Assembly (NCBI GenBank): GCA_035566895.1
Contig: DATMQA010000120.1
Location: 1 to 64,000 of the forward strand
Length of the DNA: 64,000 bases
Direction: 5' to 3'
DNA from: DATMQA01 sp035566895
GTDB lineage: Bacteria > Verrucomicrobiota > Verrucomicrobiia > Limisphaerales > UBA8199
Shown here: one piece after another, positions 24,188-35,000 of the stretch
Position numbering within the stretch: position 1 is the stretch's first letter
Layout: every line of letters begins with the position of its first letter
The notes under the pieces: generated by a model
Database searches by the model: none
The model's input: the letters and a program-made list of their open reading frames with translations, nothing else
Told to the model about the DNA's origin: nothing
Translations under genes and position numbers: made by a program

Positions 24188-26008
24188 GTGAGCACAACGA
24201 CCTTCGAGAGCAGCGATACCGCGAGGCATGCCCGGCCTCTGCGTTTCGGCAAGTCCGTCACTTTGGACCAGCCGCTGGAGTTGGAATTGGGCAGGCATCT
24301 GCCCAGCATCACCGTCTTCTACGAAACCTACGGACAGCTTAACGCCGCCCGGGACAATGCCGTCCTGGTGTGCCATGCCATCAGCGGCGACTCGCATGTC
24401 GCCCAGCACGAGCCCCAGGACGATCCCGGCTGGTGGGATATTGTAGTAGGCCCCGGCAAGGTCATCGATACCAACCGGTTCTTCGTGATTTGTCCCAACC
24501 TGTTGGGGGGTTGCCGCGGAACCAGCGGCCCGGGCAGCCTCAACCCCATCTCCGGCAAACCTTATGGCCGGGATTTCCCTACCGTGACGGTCGGTGACAT
24601 GGTGGAGGTGCAACGCCGACTGCTCAACCATCTCGGCATCGACCAACTGCTGGCGGTCGTCGGCGGCTCCCTGGGCGGGCACCAGGCGCTAACCTGGGCC
24701 ATCCGTAATCCCGAGCGAGTGCGCGGTGTCGTCGCGCTGGCAACGTCGCCCCGACTCACCAGCCAGGCGCTGGCCTTTGATGTTGTCGGCCGAAACGCCA
24801 TTCTCCGCGACCCTCATTTTAATGGCGGCCAGTACTACGGCCATCAACCGGGCCCCACCGTAGGCCTGGCCCTGGCGCGCATGATCGGCCATATCACCTA
24901 TCTTTCGCCACAAGCCATGACCGAAAAATTCGAGGCTGACCGGCTGCACCCGCGCGACGTCGCCGTTGAGTTCGAAAAGAAATTCTCCGTCGGCTCGTAT
25001 CTGGGGTATCAGGGGGCAAAATTTGTCGAACGTTTCGACGCCAACAGCTATGTGACTCTCTCCCTGGCCATGGACTTGTTTGACCTCGGTGGTACCCCCG
25101 AACAGCTCGCTGCGGCTTTCCGGCCGGCCCGGTGTCGTTGGCTGGTCGCCAGCTTCTCCAGCGACTGGTTGTTTCCCCCCGACCAGTCCCGCGCCATCGT
25201 TAACGCCCTGATTGCCAATAAGGCCCCCGTCAGCTTCTGCAACGTGCAAAGCGCCTGCGGGCATGACGCCTTTCTGCTGCCGGACGAACTGAAGATTTAC
25301 GGTGAGATGATGCGCGCCTTCCTCGAGAACCTCGCCCCCGCCGGCAACTTGCACGCGCCGGTGAAAGATGGCCCGCATGGACCGACCAGCATCTTCCACC
25401 AACACCGGCTCGACTACGACCGGATCGTCGAACTCGTCCCGCCAGGGGCCAGTGTGCTTGACCTCGGTTGCGGCTCCGGGGGTCTGCTGGCGCGGCTAAG
25501 GCAGGGCGACCACCGGCGGCTGGTCGGCGTGGAGCTGGATGAGAAAAACATTCTCACCTGCATCGATCGCGGGTTGGATGTCGTCCAACTTGACTTGAAC
25601 CAGGGACTGGGCGTCTTTGCGACAGCGGAGTTCGATTGCGTGCTCCTCTCCCAGACGCTGCAAGCCATCTATGATGTCGAGCGCGTGCTCATGGAAATGG
25701 TTCGCATCGGCCGGACTTGCATCGTCAGCATTCCCAATTTCGCCTATCATCCTCTGCGCCGGATGCTGGCCGAAGAGGGGCGCGCCCCCAAATCCGGCGG
25801 CGTCCTTCGCTACGAGTGGTACAACACGCCGAACATCCGTTTCTTTACCCTCGCGGATTTCGAAGATTTTTGCCTCCAGAAACACCTCCGCGTCCACAAA
25901 CGCATCGCTCTGGATACCGAAGCGGCCAAAGAAGTCTTTGACGACCCAAACCGGAATGCGGATCTGGCGATTTTTGTCATTAGTAAAGAACCGCTGGGCA
26001 GTCGTTGA
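24188..26008 (+). CDS. metX: MetX-MetW fusion: homoserine O-acetyltransferase and methionine-pathway factor
   Basis: Residues 1 to about 395 form the alpha/beta-hydrolase MetX, which acetylates homoserine: the oxyanion motif VVGGSLGGHQAL has the nucleophile S161, with SSDWLFPP for the Asp and SACGHDAFLL for the His. From about residue 405 a MetW domain follows (LDYDRIVELVPPGASVLDLGCGSGG, a class I SAM-type fold; IPNFAYHPLRRMLAEEGR). MetX and MetW are separate neighbouring genes in many bacteria and interact. The start is uncertain; GTG at 24188 avoids an unlikely 29-residue extension from TTG at 24101. The product is about 606 residues. Confidence 0.93.
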   Translation: MSTTTFESSDTARHARPLRFGKSVTLDQPLELELGRHLPSITVFYETYGQLNAARDNAVLVCHAISGDSHVAQHEPQDDPGWWDIVVGPGKVIDTNRFFVICPNLLGGCRGTSGPGSLNPISGKPYGRDFPTVTVGDMVEVQRRLLNHLGIDQLLAVVGGSLGGHQALTWAIRNPERVRGVVALATSPRLTSQALAFDVVGRNAILRDPHFNGGQYYGHQPGPTVGLALARMIGHITYLSPQAMTEKFEADRLHPRDVAVEFEKKFSVGSYLGYQGAKFVERFDANSYVTLSLAMDLFDLGGTPEQLAAAFRPARCRWLVASFSSDWLFPPDQSRAIVNALIANKAPVSFCNVQSACGHDAFLLPDELKIYGEMMRAFLENLAPAGNLHAPVKDGPHGPTSIFHQHRLDYDRIVELVPPGASVLDLGCGSGGLLARLRQGDHRRLVGVELDEKNILTCIDRGLDVVQLDLNQGLGVFATAEFDCVLLSQTLQAIYDVERVLMEMVRIGRTCIVSIPNFAYHPLRRMLAEEGRAPKSGGVLRYEWYNTPNIRFFTLADFEDFCLQKHLRVHKRIALDTEAAKEVFDDPNRNADLAIFVISKEPLGSR

Positions 26009-26132
26009 GCCAGATGACGCCTCATTTGGAATCCAAGGTTCCCTTGCCCGCCAAATGAGAAATAAGTGCCGAACCCGACGCACTTTGTCGAGGTCATTAG
26101 CATAAACTTGTGGCGATACAAAGTTGATGCTG

Positions 26133-27731
26133 TCAATGCATTTTCTCGAAATAGCAGAGTTCGTCATAGGCGACGGGTATTGAAACTCGGGCAGGCCCGG
26201 CGTACCGTTTCCCGTCAAATCCTTTCCAAGCTCCAATAGGAAGGATAACGTCTCTGTGGCACGCGCCTCTCTCCAAAACCGGCGCAACGAGGATCCTATC
26301 GCCCAACATGAACTGATCGTTCACTCGCTCATACCATTGATGTGGAAAGACATATTCCATGGAGCGAACCGCTGGTTCGCCGGTCAAAGCCGATTCCCGC
26401 ACCAGACCTAGAATATAATTTTTATGCTTCTCCCTTACCCTAACTGCTTTGAGAACGGCCTCGAGGTGGGATTTATCCAGAACACGCCAGGGCGCCACTG
26501 AGAACTGCATCATGGGCATCAGAGCGTGGCACTGTGCGGAACGCACGACCAACTCCTGGTCAAGGGTCGAGCCCGTCTGAAATGATTTATATTCGCCCCC
26601 TCCTATCATGTCGGGGCAGGAAAATGGGTAACCCATCAATCCCTCAAGTAGCATGTTTGGCACTAGCTTTCTAAGATCCGACCAGGAGTGATCTTTGTCC
26701 CTCAGACGTTCCGCCAGGGGCTGGCCCCCCATTTTCCACATGGCCCGGTATTCATTGAGCGGATATTGAAGCCCAATCTTCCCATACAACTCGGATTGAG
26801 TATTGGGTGGCACCGACTTGGACGCCATCGCCCCCTTGTAGAAGGAGCTGTCGCCCCCGTCGAACTTGAATCCATCTACTTGATAAGTTGACTGCAGATG
26901 GTCCAGCCGCGAACGAAACCAGGCCGCGGCCTCAGGGTTGGTAAAGTCGAGCAAGGCGCTCTCGCCGTTCCACCACTTGATCGACGCGACGGCGCCCGAA
27001 GGCTCTTTCAAGAGAAGATTCCGCCTCGCTAGCTCTTGGTAAACTTCGCAGTTGGTATTAACAAAAGGGCAGATCCAGAGCATCACTTTGAAACCGCGCT
27101 GGTGCAGATGGTCGATCATCGCTTTCGGATCGGGAAACTTGTCTCTCTTAAATTCCCATTGCCCGTAATTCTGCTGCCAGTTGTCATCGATCATCAAAAC
27201 TCCCGGAGGAAAACCATTGTCCTGAATGCCCGTGGCGTATTTCAATATGTCCGTTTGGTTCTGATCATACTTCAATTCAATCCACGTATTGTACTGCGGG
27301 GCCAAAAACAACAGTTCGTCGGGGATCCTTCCGGAAGGAGGAAAATATGTTCTACTCGCATAGAGAAATGCGTCGCGAAGCGAATCGCCGCATTTTGCTT
27401 GGCGCAACCGGCCGCCTCTGGTTTCGACCGTCAGGCTGCTTTGCGACAATTGAATCGCGAAGGCGTCGTCAGACCATATGACATCGCCCTGACTCGACAA
27501 GAGCAAAGGTTGGCTCTGATTTCCGTAAGTATCGCCGCACATATCTGCCTGATAACCGTCGGCCAGCGGCATCCGGAAGCCATGTTCAATAATGCCCGCC
27601 CACCAACAGGCGTTGGTTGAGGTTGAAACAGCGACGCGAGTCACATCCAGGCCGGGTAAAGATTCGGCATCGACCCAATAAGGACCTGCGGCGAGCATCA
27701 GAAACAGGAATCGTGAGGCTTTCATGGGCAC
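26133..27731 (-). CDS. secreted glycoside hydrolase family 31
   Basis: The 532-residue product has a signal peptide (MKASRFLFLMLAAGPYWVDA) and a GH31 catalytic barrel. VDGFKFDGGD contains the expected nucleophile Asp, and SCPDMIGGGEYKSF provides the later conserved region. WIELKYDQNQTDILKYA and PGVLMIDDNWQQNYGQWEF resemble the MYORG/PsGal31A branch, which includes an alpha-galactosidase, so the substrate may be an alpha-galactoside or alpha-xyloside. The C-terminal part is a short beta domain. It is the last of four minus-strand secreted-protein genes and is convergent with metXW. Confidence 0.9.
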   Translation of the reverse strand: MPMKASRFLFLMLAAGPYWVDAESLPGLDVTRVAVSTSTNACWWAGIIEHGFRMPLADGYQADMCGDTYGNQSQPLLLSSQGDVIWSDDAFAIQLSQSSLTVETRGGRLRQAKCGDSLRDAFLYASRTYFPPSGRIPDELLFLAPQYNTWIELKYDQNQTDILKYATGIQDNGFPPGVLMIDDNWQQNYGQWEFKRDKFPDPKAMIDHLHQRGFKVMLWICPFVNTNCEVYQELARRNLLLKEPSGAVASIKWWNGESALLDFTNPEAAAWFRSRLDHLQSTYQVDGFKFDGGDSSFYKGAMASKSVPPNTQSELYGKIGLQYPLNEYRAMWKMGGQPLAERLRDKDHSWSDLRKLVPNMLLEGLMGYPFSCPDMIGGGEYKSFQTGSTLDQELVVRSAQCHALMPMMQFSVAPWRVLDKSHLEAVLKAVRVREKHKNYILGLVRESALTGEPAVRSMEYVFPHQWYERVNDQFMLGDRILVAPVLERGACHRDVILPIGAWKGFDGKRYAGPARVSIPVAYDELCYFEKMH

Positions 27732-27804
27732 TCGGAGGGGCCGTTTGGCAAGAGCTGAGTCTGACTAAGCGGGCGCCGGCCAGGCTGGCGCCCACGGAAT
27801 TTCA

Positions 27805-29415
27805 TTACTGGTGGAATAATCCGAAGAAACAATTCGTGGGCGCATGGGAAAACACCTGATTGAGCGCGGATTGATTCACGACGACCATCCGCTGAACCCC
27901 AGCCACGTTAAGCCAGCCTGTGGCGGCCGCTGGCAGACTCGCCCACTGGGAGTTTCCGAGTTTATATTTCAGATTGTCCGTTGCGTAGAGATTCGTGAAG
28001 CCTGCGTCCGGCAGGGGCCACGTCACCACGTATTTCGCGTCCGGCGCAGTGATGAAAACACCGTTGGGATCGGCAGCGTTAAAGGCCCAAACGTTGGTAT
28101 TAAGAACGTAGGGCTGGCCGGGCGTTCCACTGGCGACGAAATTATCGTCGATGGCGCCTGCGGCGCCTGTGATCGAGATTCGACTGAAGGTGGATAACTG
28201 CCCAATATTCGCATTGGCGGTCGGCTCGGTTCCAAAGTAGGCAAAGAGAGGATCGGCGAAGCGCGCTGCATCACTGGCGGGGATGGTGAGGTTCGTGCTG
28301 GTCCCGTTCGGAGCTATGAGCATAACGTTCGTATTGTGGTCAAAGCTTAAGCTCCATTTTCCCAAAGGACCGGAAGCACACTGTAACACGAGGTTGGAAA
28401 TTAAAGTTCCATCGCTGGGGTCACTGACCTTGTATCCGAAATGGCCGCTCGCGGTATTGTCTGGGTTCACGCTGACGTAAAAGTCCACGACATCGGCCGA
28501 ATCCCAGTCAATGTTCAGGTCAATGGGGGGGCCGATCATGCCCGCTTTGGGTACGAGGTAGAGTTGGGATTGAAATCCCGAATAATTGGTTCCCGGACAA
28601 GCGGCGATGTCCATGGAATACGTGGTGGTATTGGAAACGGCCGTGGCCGTATTCCAGGAATAGTTGTCGTTGACCGTGGCGACCATCTGGCGTTGCCACG
28701 TACCTCCGGGTTGGCTGGCGACGCAAGTCAGTCCCGCTGGCCGCGCTGGCGCGATGGACAGCGCCGGTCGGTTCGTGTGGACCGTGGCTGGAGCAGTAAA
28801 TACGATGTTATCAATCCAACAGGCGACGGTATTGGTAAAGCTGCCTCCGCCGTTGGAAATAAGCCCAATAACGGCTTCGCTATTTGTTCCGGCTGGCACT
28901 CCGGAGAAGTAGCCGCGAATGTGTTGCCAGCCGTTTGTCGCAGAAAGCGGCGCCCAGCCGAGCACCGTGGTCCATGGATTATTTACAATGAACTCGATCG
29001 CCCCGTAGGTTCCATCCACCGCTGGAAACGAGTTGGTGACATCAATCTTAACGTCAACGTCAAAGTTTATGTAGTCGGCAGGGTTGAACGGCGGCGTGTA
29101 GAAAGCGATTTGGACATCGTTCCAACTCTGGTTCCAATTGGGATCGCTGTGAAGCGGCCAGTTTACGGTCAGGTACATCGAGCCGCTGCTTGGATTCCCT
29201 GTGGAATCCTGGTTCGGATCCCAAACTTCAGTGTGGCTATAAGCATAGCTTCTAAAGTTCTGCCAGTCAATTCCGCTGATGGCGGTATCGAAGCTATTGA
29301 CGACTAAGTCATCAGCCATTGCCAGTCGCGCCAGGCACAGCAGCGCAAGGCTAACGAAGCCTGGGAGGAGACCGCGCTGGGTAATCGATTTGCGTCTAAT
29401 ATTTCGTGTTTTCAT
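27805..29415 (-). CDS. large secreted beta-rich protein, unknown function
   Basis: The 536-residue product has a signal peptide (basic start, then LLPGFVSLALLCLARLAMA) and a mature part rich in Asn, Thr, Ser, Trp and Tyr, typical of surface or carbohydrate-binding proteins. The N-terminal 180 residues (VVNSFDTAISGIDWQNFRSY to ACWIDNIVFTAP) look like a galactose-binding or CBM-like jelly roll. No catalytic motif is recognised. Its position between a GH31 and a DUF4832 enzyme suggests glycan binding. Its end is about 70 bases from the GH31 start. Confidence 0.7.
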   Translation of the reverse strand: MKTRNIRRKSITQRGLLPGFVSLALLCLARLAMADDLVVNSFDTAISGIDWQNFRSYAYSHTEVWDPNQDSTGNPSSGSMYLTVNWPLHSDPNWNQSWNDVQIAFYTPPFNPADYINFDVDVKIDVTNSFPAVDGTYGAIEFIVNNPWTTVLGWAPLSATNGWQHIRGYFSGVPAGTNSEAVIGLISNGGGSFTNTVACWIDNIVFTAPATVHTNRPALSIAPARPAGLTCVASQPGGTWQRQMVATVNDNYSWNTATAVSNTTTYSMDIAACPGTNYSGFQSQLYLVPKAGMIGPPIDLNIDWDSADVVDFYVSVNPDNTASGHFGYKVSDPSDGTLISNLVLQCASGPLGKWSLSFDHNTNVMLIAPNGTSTNLTIPASDAARFADPLFAYFGTEPTANANIGQLSTFSRISITGAAGAIDDNFVASGTPGQPYVLNTNVWAFNAADPNGVFITAPDAKYVVTWPLPDAGFTNLYATDNLKYKLGNSQWASLPAAATGWLNVAGVQRMVVVNQSALNQVFSHAPTNCFFGLFHQ

Positions 29416-29449
29416 ACTGCGTTCATTGGTTTGGTTGATTCATTGGTGT

Positions 29450-31039
29450 TTACTGCGAGCCGACCACACGGTAGAAGCGCGCTGGTGATGAAATCCCATC
29501 GGTAACGCGCCATCCCGACGTGCTGGTATTTGTTGATAGTAATTGAGACCAGACCACAAAATCGGATGTGCCCAGAACGGCCCAGGCTCCGGGCGCCGCA
29601 TTGCTGACGTCGAGGTCAAAGCCGGAGGGGGACAGACTGCCATGTAACGATGGCTTCGCCGGAGCAGACACAATCGACACCTGTCCCAGGGTAAGCCAGC
29701 CGGGAAGGTCAGCGCCTTGCGCGACGTTTGCTAAGGAGAGCGGCACACCGTTGGCAAGCGGATTTTGCCCGCGCAGCAGGAGCTTATATTGGCCGGTTCC
29801 CAGGCCGTGATTTGCTTGGGACCAACTCCAAACACTATTCGTCCCCGCGGGAAGGAGGGACGAAAGTTTCCAGGTCGTGGTCCATGTCCTTACGAGCGAG
29901 TTGCTGCCGTTAAGAGCACCCAATTGCAGGGGCCAGTCATAGTAAAACGGCGCCACGCCCGTGTTCCAAATTTGTACGCTTAGGTTCAGCGGCCCGGAAA
30001 CAGCAGCATCCACAAGGATCGCGTTGGAAACATACAGTTCATAGCCCAACATGCCGCTGCCCGCCAGCGCCAGGGCCTTCTGCTGTCCGGTGAAGCCGGG
30101 AGAGAAAACGCCCTGGTTCAACATCCACGAAGCGTGGGTGAGAGCGACGCAATTGGTGAACTCCTGACCCGCTGGCACACAATTCGCCTGCGTGGGGTCC
30201 CACAGGCACAGTTGGTTCGGGGGGTAAACCTCGCCGCCGATGGGCTGGGTGCGCCACTTGTTTGTTTCACTCGCGGCCTTCAACAGGCCCAGAAACATCC
30301 AGCCTGGGGGGTCGATGGTTTGATAAGCAAATGAATCGTCATGGTACCCGAGTTGCCGCGCGGACGGATTTGTTCCAGCCGGCCTGCGGACGAGCAATTT
30401 CGTCTTGGCGAAGGCGGCTCCGTACGCCGTCAGGACTTCGTCCTGCACGGCCGTGGAAGCAAACCAGTTCGTGTATGGATAGTTATGCCATTCGCCCCAG
30501 AAGCCGAGCAGCCCAACGGTGATGAAGCCGATCCTGGGATCGCCATCGTAGCGCGCCCCCAGCGCAGCGATAAAATTGGTCAAGGCCTGGTCCAGGAGCG
30601 GGTTCTCGTAATCCGGCGACACGCTCAGGCCGTTGTTGCCGTAATCGGTATAACTGTGCGTCACGAGGCCCGCGTCCAGCAAATACTGGGGTATGCCGGT
30701 AGGTTCTGCCGGATAATCCAAATAAACGCGAAACACGGTTTGATGCCCGCGACTGGCGACGGTGCTGAGCAAAGCATCAAGACTGGACCAGTCGAAGTTC
30801 GTTGGCCCGGTCATCAATGAGCGCAACGGGAGATAACTCCACTCCATGCTGTAAGGGAAAGTCGAGTAACTGCCGACATACGGCATAAAGCCCTTCAGGG
30901 GATTGTTCGTCAACGGCGCAGAGCGCAAGAGCGAATAAGAATTCGTTGCTGCCACTGCCAACCCTCCGGGACAGAATAAACACGCCGCGCAGAGCAGCCC
31001 GGGGGCAAACTGAAGCGGTCTTACCACGACGGGGTGCAT
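29450..31039 (-). CDS. secreted DUF4832-type glycosidase-like protein
   Basis: The 529-residue product has a signal peptide (residues 1 to about 30, ending GGLAVA). NPLKGFMPYVGSYSTFPYSMEW near the start and FITVGLLGFWGEWHNYP in the barrel are typical of the DUF4874/DUF4832 glycosidase-like family, with the Glu in FWGEW a likely catalytic acid. The C-terminal part is a beta domain ending ARFYRVVGSQ, a tail common in secreted verrucomicrobial proteins. It is the second gene of the secreted cluster, with a prepilin-like gene upstream on the same strand. Confidence 0.72.
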   Translation of the reverse strand: MHPVVVRPLQFAPGLLCAACLFCPGGLAVAATNSYSLLRSAPLTNNPLKGFMPYVGSYSTFPYSMEWSYLPLRSLMTGPTNFDWSSLDALLSTVASRGHQTVFRVYLDYPAEPTGIPQYLLDAGLVTHSYTDYGNNGLSVSPDYENPLLDQALTNFIAALGARYDGDPRIGFITVGLLGFWGEWHNYPYTNWFASTAVQDEVLTAYGAAFAKTKLLVRRPAGTNPSARQLGYHDDSFAYQTIDPPGWMFLGLLKAASETNKWRTQPIGGEVYPPNQLCLWDPTQANCVPAGQEFTNCVALTHASWMLNQGVFSPGFTGQQKALALAGSGMLGYELYVSNAILVDAAVSGPLNLSVQIWNTGVAPFYYDWPLQLGALNGSNSLVRTWTTTWKLSSLLPAGTNSVWSWSQANHGLGTGQYKLLLRGQNPLANGVPLSLANVAQGADLPGWLTLGQVSIVSAPAKPSLHGSLSPSGFDLDVSNAAPGAWAVLGTSDFVVWSQLLSTNTSTSGWRVTDGISSPARFYRVVGSQ

Positions 31040-31063
31040 ATTGAGTGTGCGACGAAAGCGAGG

Positions 31064-31873
31064 TTATTTAGGCGCCGGTATCGTGGAGGGAACCACCCAA
31101 TTTTTGTGCCAATCTAAAGTCCAAAGATTTTGCAGCCTGACCGGGCCCGTGTGGCCGTCCAGGAAGGCAATCTCTATCCCGCCAACCAGACCCGAACTCA
31201 AGGTGATGTTTCTCGGCGCTGCGGTGGGAGCCACTCCGAGATGTCGCGCTACGGAGTATCGTCCCATAAACGACATGTTGCTGCCGTTGTACAAATCTTT
31301 GGCAGGTCCTTCGGTCTCTGCCGGCCACCCATCCACCCACACGGCGTCCGCGAAGAGCGGCGTGTTCGATGATTTCAGCACACTGGCTTCGGAGGCGAAT
31401 TTCCAGTCGTCCGACGCGCCGAGCATTAACCCACTGATGGAATAGTTGCCGGTATAAAGCCACCCATTATAGGCGTAACTGCCCGTGAAGTTGGTTTTAT
31501 AAGGAAACCACTGCCACTTTTGGTCCGCGGCCCCAAACGTGTATTGCGGGCTTATAATCATGCGAGTCGTGGGGGCGCTCGCTGAAGGGCAGACCCGCGC
31601 GGCGTCCACCCGAGCATAATAAGTTAGCAGTGTATCCATCCACAAATTCTCGTCGTACGTGTACTGAAATGATTTGCTAAAGTCACTGAGATACATTGCA
31701 TGCGCCAAACACAATTGTCTGACGTTGTTGACACACTGGATATCTTTGGCTTTTTGTTTGGCTCGCGAGAGGGCGGGCAAAAGCATCGCTGCCAGGATGG
31801 CAATGATGGCAATGACGACCAGCAATTCGATCAGTGTGAATGCTGTCCAAAGTGACTTCTTTCTTGTTTTCAT
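31064..31873 (-). CDS. prepilin-type cleavage/methylation protein
   Basis: The 269-residue product begins MKTRKKSLWTAFTLIELLVV with the FTLIELLVVIAIIAILAAML leader, cleaved before Phe by a prepilin peptidase in the family. The C-terminal half contains FLDGHTGPVRL, the H-x-DG region of this verrucomicrobial family. The middle (YTYDENLWMDTLLTYYARVD and CPSASAPTTRM) has the Cys-Pro pair seen in the other members. It reads in the same direction as the glycosidase genes and is divergent from the propeller-type histidine kinase. Confidence 0.88.
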   Translation of the reverse strand: MKTRKKSLWTAFTLIELLVVIAIIAILAAMLLPALSRAKQKAKDIQCVNNVRQLCLAHAMYLSDFSKSFQYTYDENLWMDTLLTYYARVDAARVCPSASAPTTRMIISPQYTFGAADQKWQWFPYKTNFTGSYAYNGWLYTGNYSISGLMLGASDDWKFASEASVLKSSNTPLFADAVWVDGWPAETEGPAKDLYNGSNMSFMGRYSVARHLGVAPTAAPRNITLSSGLVGGIEIAFLDGHTGPVRLQNLWTLDWHKNWVVPSTIPAPK

Positions 31874-32034
31874 GACAAGCTGATTTTATGCGCACGCGGT
31901 CCGGGAGCCGAATACCCGAGCCGTAATCTGGCTGATAGAATGCCATTAACGAAGCGGTCTTGACTACCTGCACAATGATGTAGCTTGAAGACGCTTGTTG
32001 CCGTGGCCCAGCAATCTTATAATTCAACGTCCGA

Positions 32035-35000
32035 ATGCAAACTCCCGCCACTCAATCCAGGCTGTATGCGTTGACGAAATGGTGCGCCGTGGCTCTAGCG
32101 GCTTGGGTTTACGGGGGCCTGAATGCAGGCGGGCAGCCAGACCCCACGCTCGCGCAAACTCAAGCCAAATCTACCATCAAGTCCTGGTCGATGGCCGACG
32201 GTCTGCCGCACCTTTCGGTGACCTCGCTGGCGCAGACCAGGGACGGTTACATTTGGGTCGGCACTCTGGCTGGGCTGGCTCGATTTGACGGTGTCAGGTT
32301 CAAAGTGTTCACGCCGCAAAATTGCCCGGAACTGCCCAAGAGCCGCATCGGCGGGCTCTTCGAAGGAGCGGACGGCACGCTATTTATCGCCACCGAACGC
32401 GGGGGTGGTTTGGTGGGTCTCCGCGGAGGCAGATTCGAGCGATTGCTGGGCTCCGGCCACGAACAAGACGAGATTGTCACCTGCTTAAATGAACGCTCAG
32501 GGGACTCGTTGTTGGTGGCGCGTTCCGGGGCTTTGTGGCGGTGGACGGGTGGAAGCTTGACTGAGGTCTCCACGAACCGAGCTTTCTACCCGGTATCTCC
32601 CAGCCATGTGTGCCAGGACGAACGAGGCACGGTATGGATGGTCAGCCGCGTTGACGAACCTGGCCGGCTGCTTCGGTTAAGCTCGGGCCGGCTTGAATCC
32701 ATCGCCCTGCAGGGGGCTTTGGCCGGAGGGCAGATTCACGCGATTGCCCAGGATAAGAGCGGTCGAGTGTGGCTGGGCACTTCGCGCGGATTGGCGGTGT
32801 TGCAAGAGGACCGATTCGAGTCGGTCGAACTGCCGGAGCTGGGCACGAAGGTTGATATCAGGGACTTGGCTGCGTGCCGCGACGGCGGATTGTGGGTGTG
32901 CCGCACCAACTACTGGCAAAGGAAATACAAAGCCGGGCGCTGGGTTGGCCCTGCGACCGAGATTGCCGGCGTGCAGACCTCGCTGCAGATCCTGGGCGAA
33001 GATCGCCGGGGGAATCTCTGTTTGGGCCGATACCCTGAAGGCCTCGTCACTGCTTCCACGGATGGCCTGGTCGCCAGGATTGACTCAGCCAGCGGACTGC
33101 CTGGAGCCACCGTCTCCTGCTACCTGGAGGATCGCGAGGGTAACGAATGGCTTGGGCTCTTTGATGGAGGCCTGGTTCGCCTGCAGCCACGCCGCCTGAG
33201 CATTTTGGGCGGAAGCGCCTTGACGACCCCGGTCTATTCGATCTGTGAAGCCCACGATGCGAGCATTTGGGTGGGCACAAGTTTTGGAGGCGTTTACCGA
33301 TTCCAGGGGACCAATACGACGCGGTATGGCGCAAGCGATCTGCCCTTAACCGACATTTGGTCCTTGTTCGAGGACAGTCGGTCCAATTTATGGGTCGGCA
33401 CCTCCTCCCACGGCGTCTATCAATTCCACGGCGATCACTGTGTTCCGATGTTCGACCGGGCCCGCATTTCCGACCGGGTGGACGCCATTTATGAGGATCC
33501 GCAGGGTCGAATCTGGTTCGGACATTGGAGCGGCCTCGCTTGCTATGCCAACGGGCAGTTAACCAAGATGTCCATGCCTTGGTTCTCGGATGAGTACGAG
33601 GTGGTGGCGATTGTCGCGGACAGGCAGGACCGGCTCTGGCTGGGCACAAAAGGAGCGGGGTTGTTCTGTCTGCACGATGGCAAGTTCACCGCTTACACCA
33701 CCGCGAACGGCCTCTTGAGCAATTTGGCCTGGTCCCTTTTCGTGGATCACGACGACCGGCTTTGGGTCGGCACCGCTGACGGCGGATTAAGTTGCTTGCA
33801 CGACGGCAAGTTTGCGAACTTCACGACCCGTGACGGTCTGGCGGACGAGACGGTTTGCCACATCATCGAGGATTCAAGAAGGCGGCTGTGGTTGAGTTCA
33901 CCGCACGGGATATTTTCCGTGGATAAAACAGCCCTCGAATCCTTCGCGCGCGGGGAGACGGGGAGTTTTTCCTGTGCCAGCTTCGATCAGTCTGACGGGA
34001 TGCTGTCCGCCGCCTGCACGTGCGCCTTCCAACCCTCCGGCTGCCTGACCCGGGATGGCCGTTTGCTTTTTCCAACTCTAAAGGGAGTCGTCGTCGTGGG
34101 TCCGGAGGCAGTAGAGGCTAACACGCTGTCGCCCCCAGTGCTCATTGAAGAAGTAACTGTGGATGGAAAACCCTACAGCCTCGCGGGACCAGCCACAATT
34201 ATAGCGCCTGCGGGCAAGACCCGCTTGGGAATTCGCTACACGGCTCTCAGCTTTTCGGCACCGGAGAAAGTGCGCTTCAAGTATCGCATGGAGGGCTTGG
34301 ACTCGGCCTGGGTGGACGGTGGTACGAAGCGGATTGTGGACTATTCGTACCTGCCGCACGGGCGCTACAAATTCCAGGTGCAGGCTTGCAACAATGATGG
34401 GGCTTGGAGCACACAGGGGGCAAAGTTTGAACTCATCATTCCGCCCCACTTTTGGCAGACGTGGTGGTTCGTCGGGACAGCGTTGCTTAGCAGCGGCGCG
34501 GGCATCGCGTTCGCCGCCCGGCGCATTGAGAATGTCAAGGCGCAACGAAGGCTTGAGCGCCAGCAGCAAGCGCATCTGGTCGAACTCGAACGCGCGCGCA
34601 TCGCCAGGGATTTCCACGATGACATCGGTTCCTGTCTGACGCACGTGATCGTGCTTAGCGAACTAGTCAAGGGAGATAAATCGCGGCCCACGGAAGTCGA
34701 AGCTCATGCTGCGATGATTGGCAACACAGCCCGGAACGCCGTGCGAGGGTTAGGGACGATTATTTGGGCCGTTAACCCCCGAAATGACACGCTCGACAGT
34801 CTCGTGCAGTACATCAGCCAATACTCGTATGACTTTTTCCAAGCAACGCCGATTTGCTGTCATCTGGACCTGCCGGCCGAGGTCCCACCTGTGCCGCTCA
34901 CAGCCGAGGTGCGGCATAATTTATTCATGGTAATCAAGGAGGCGCTAAACAATATCCTCAAACATTCCCAAGCCTCGGAAGCGCGTTTGTGGCTGAGACT

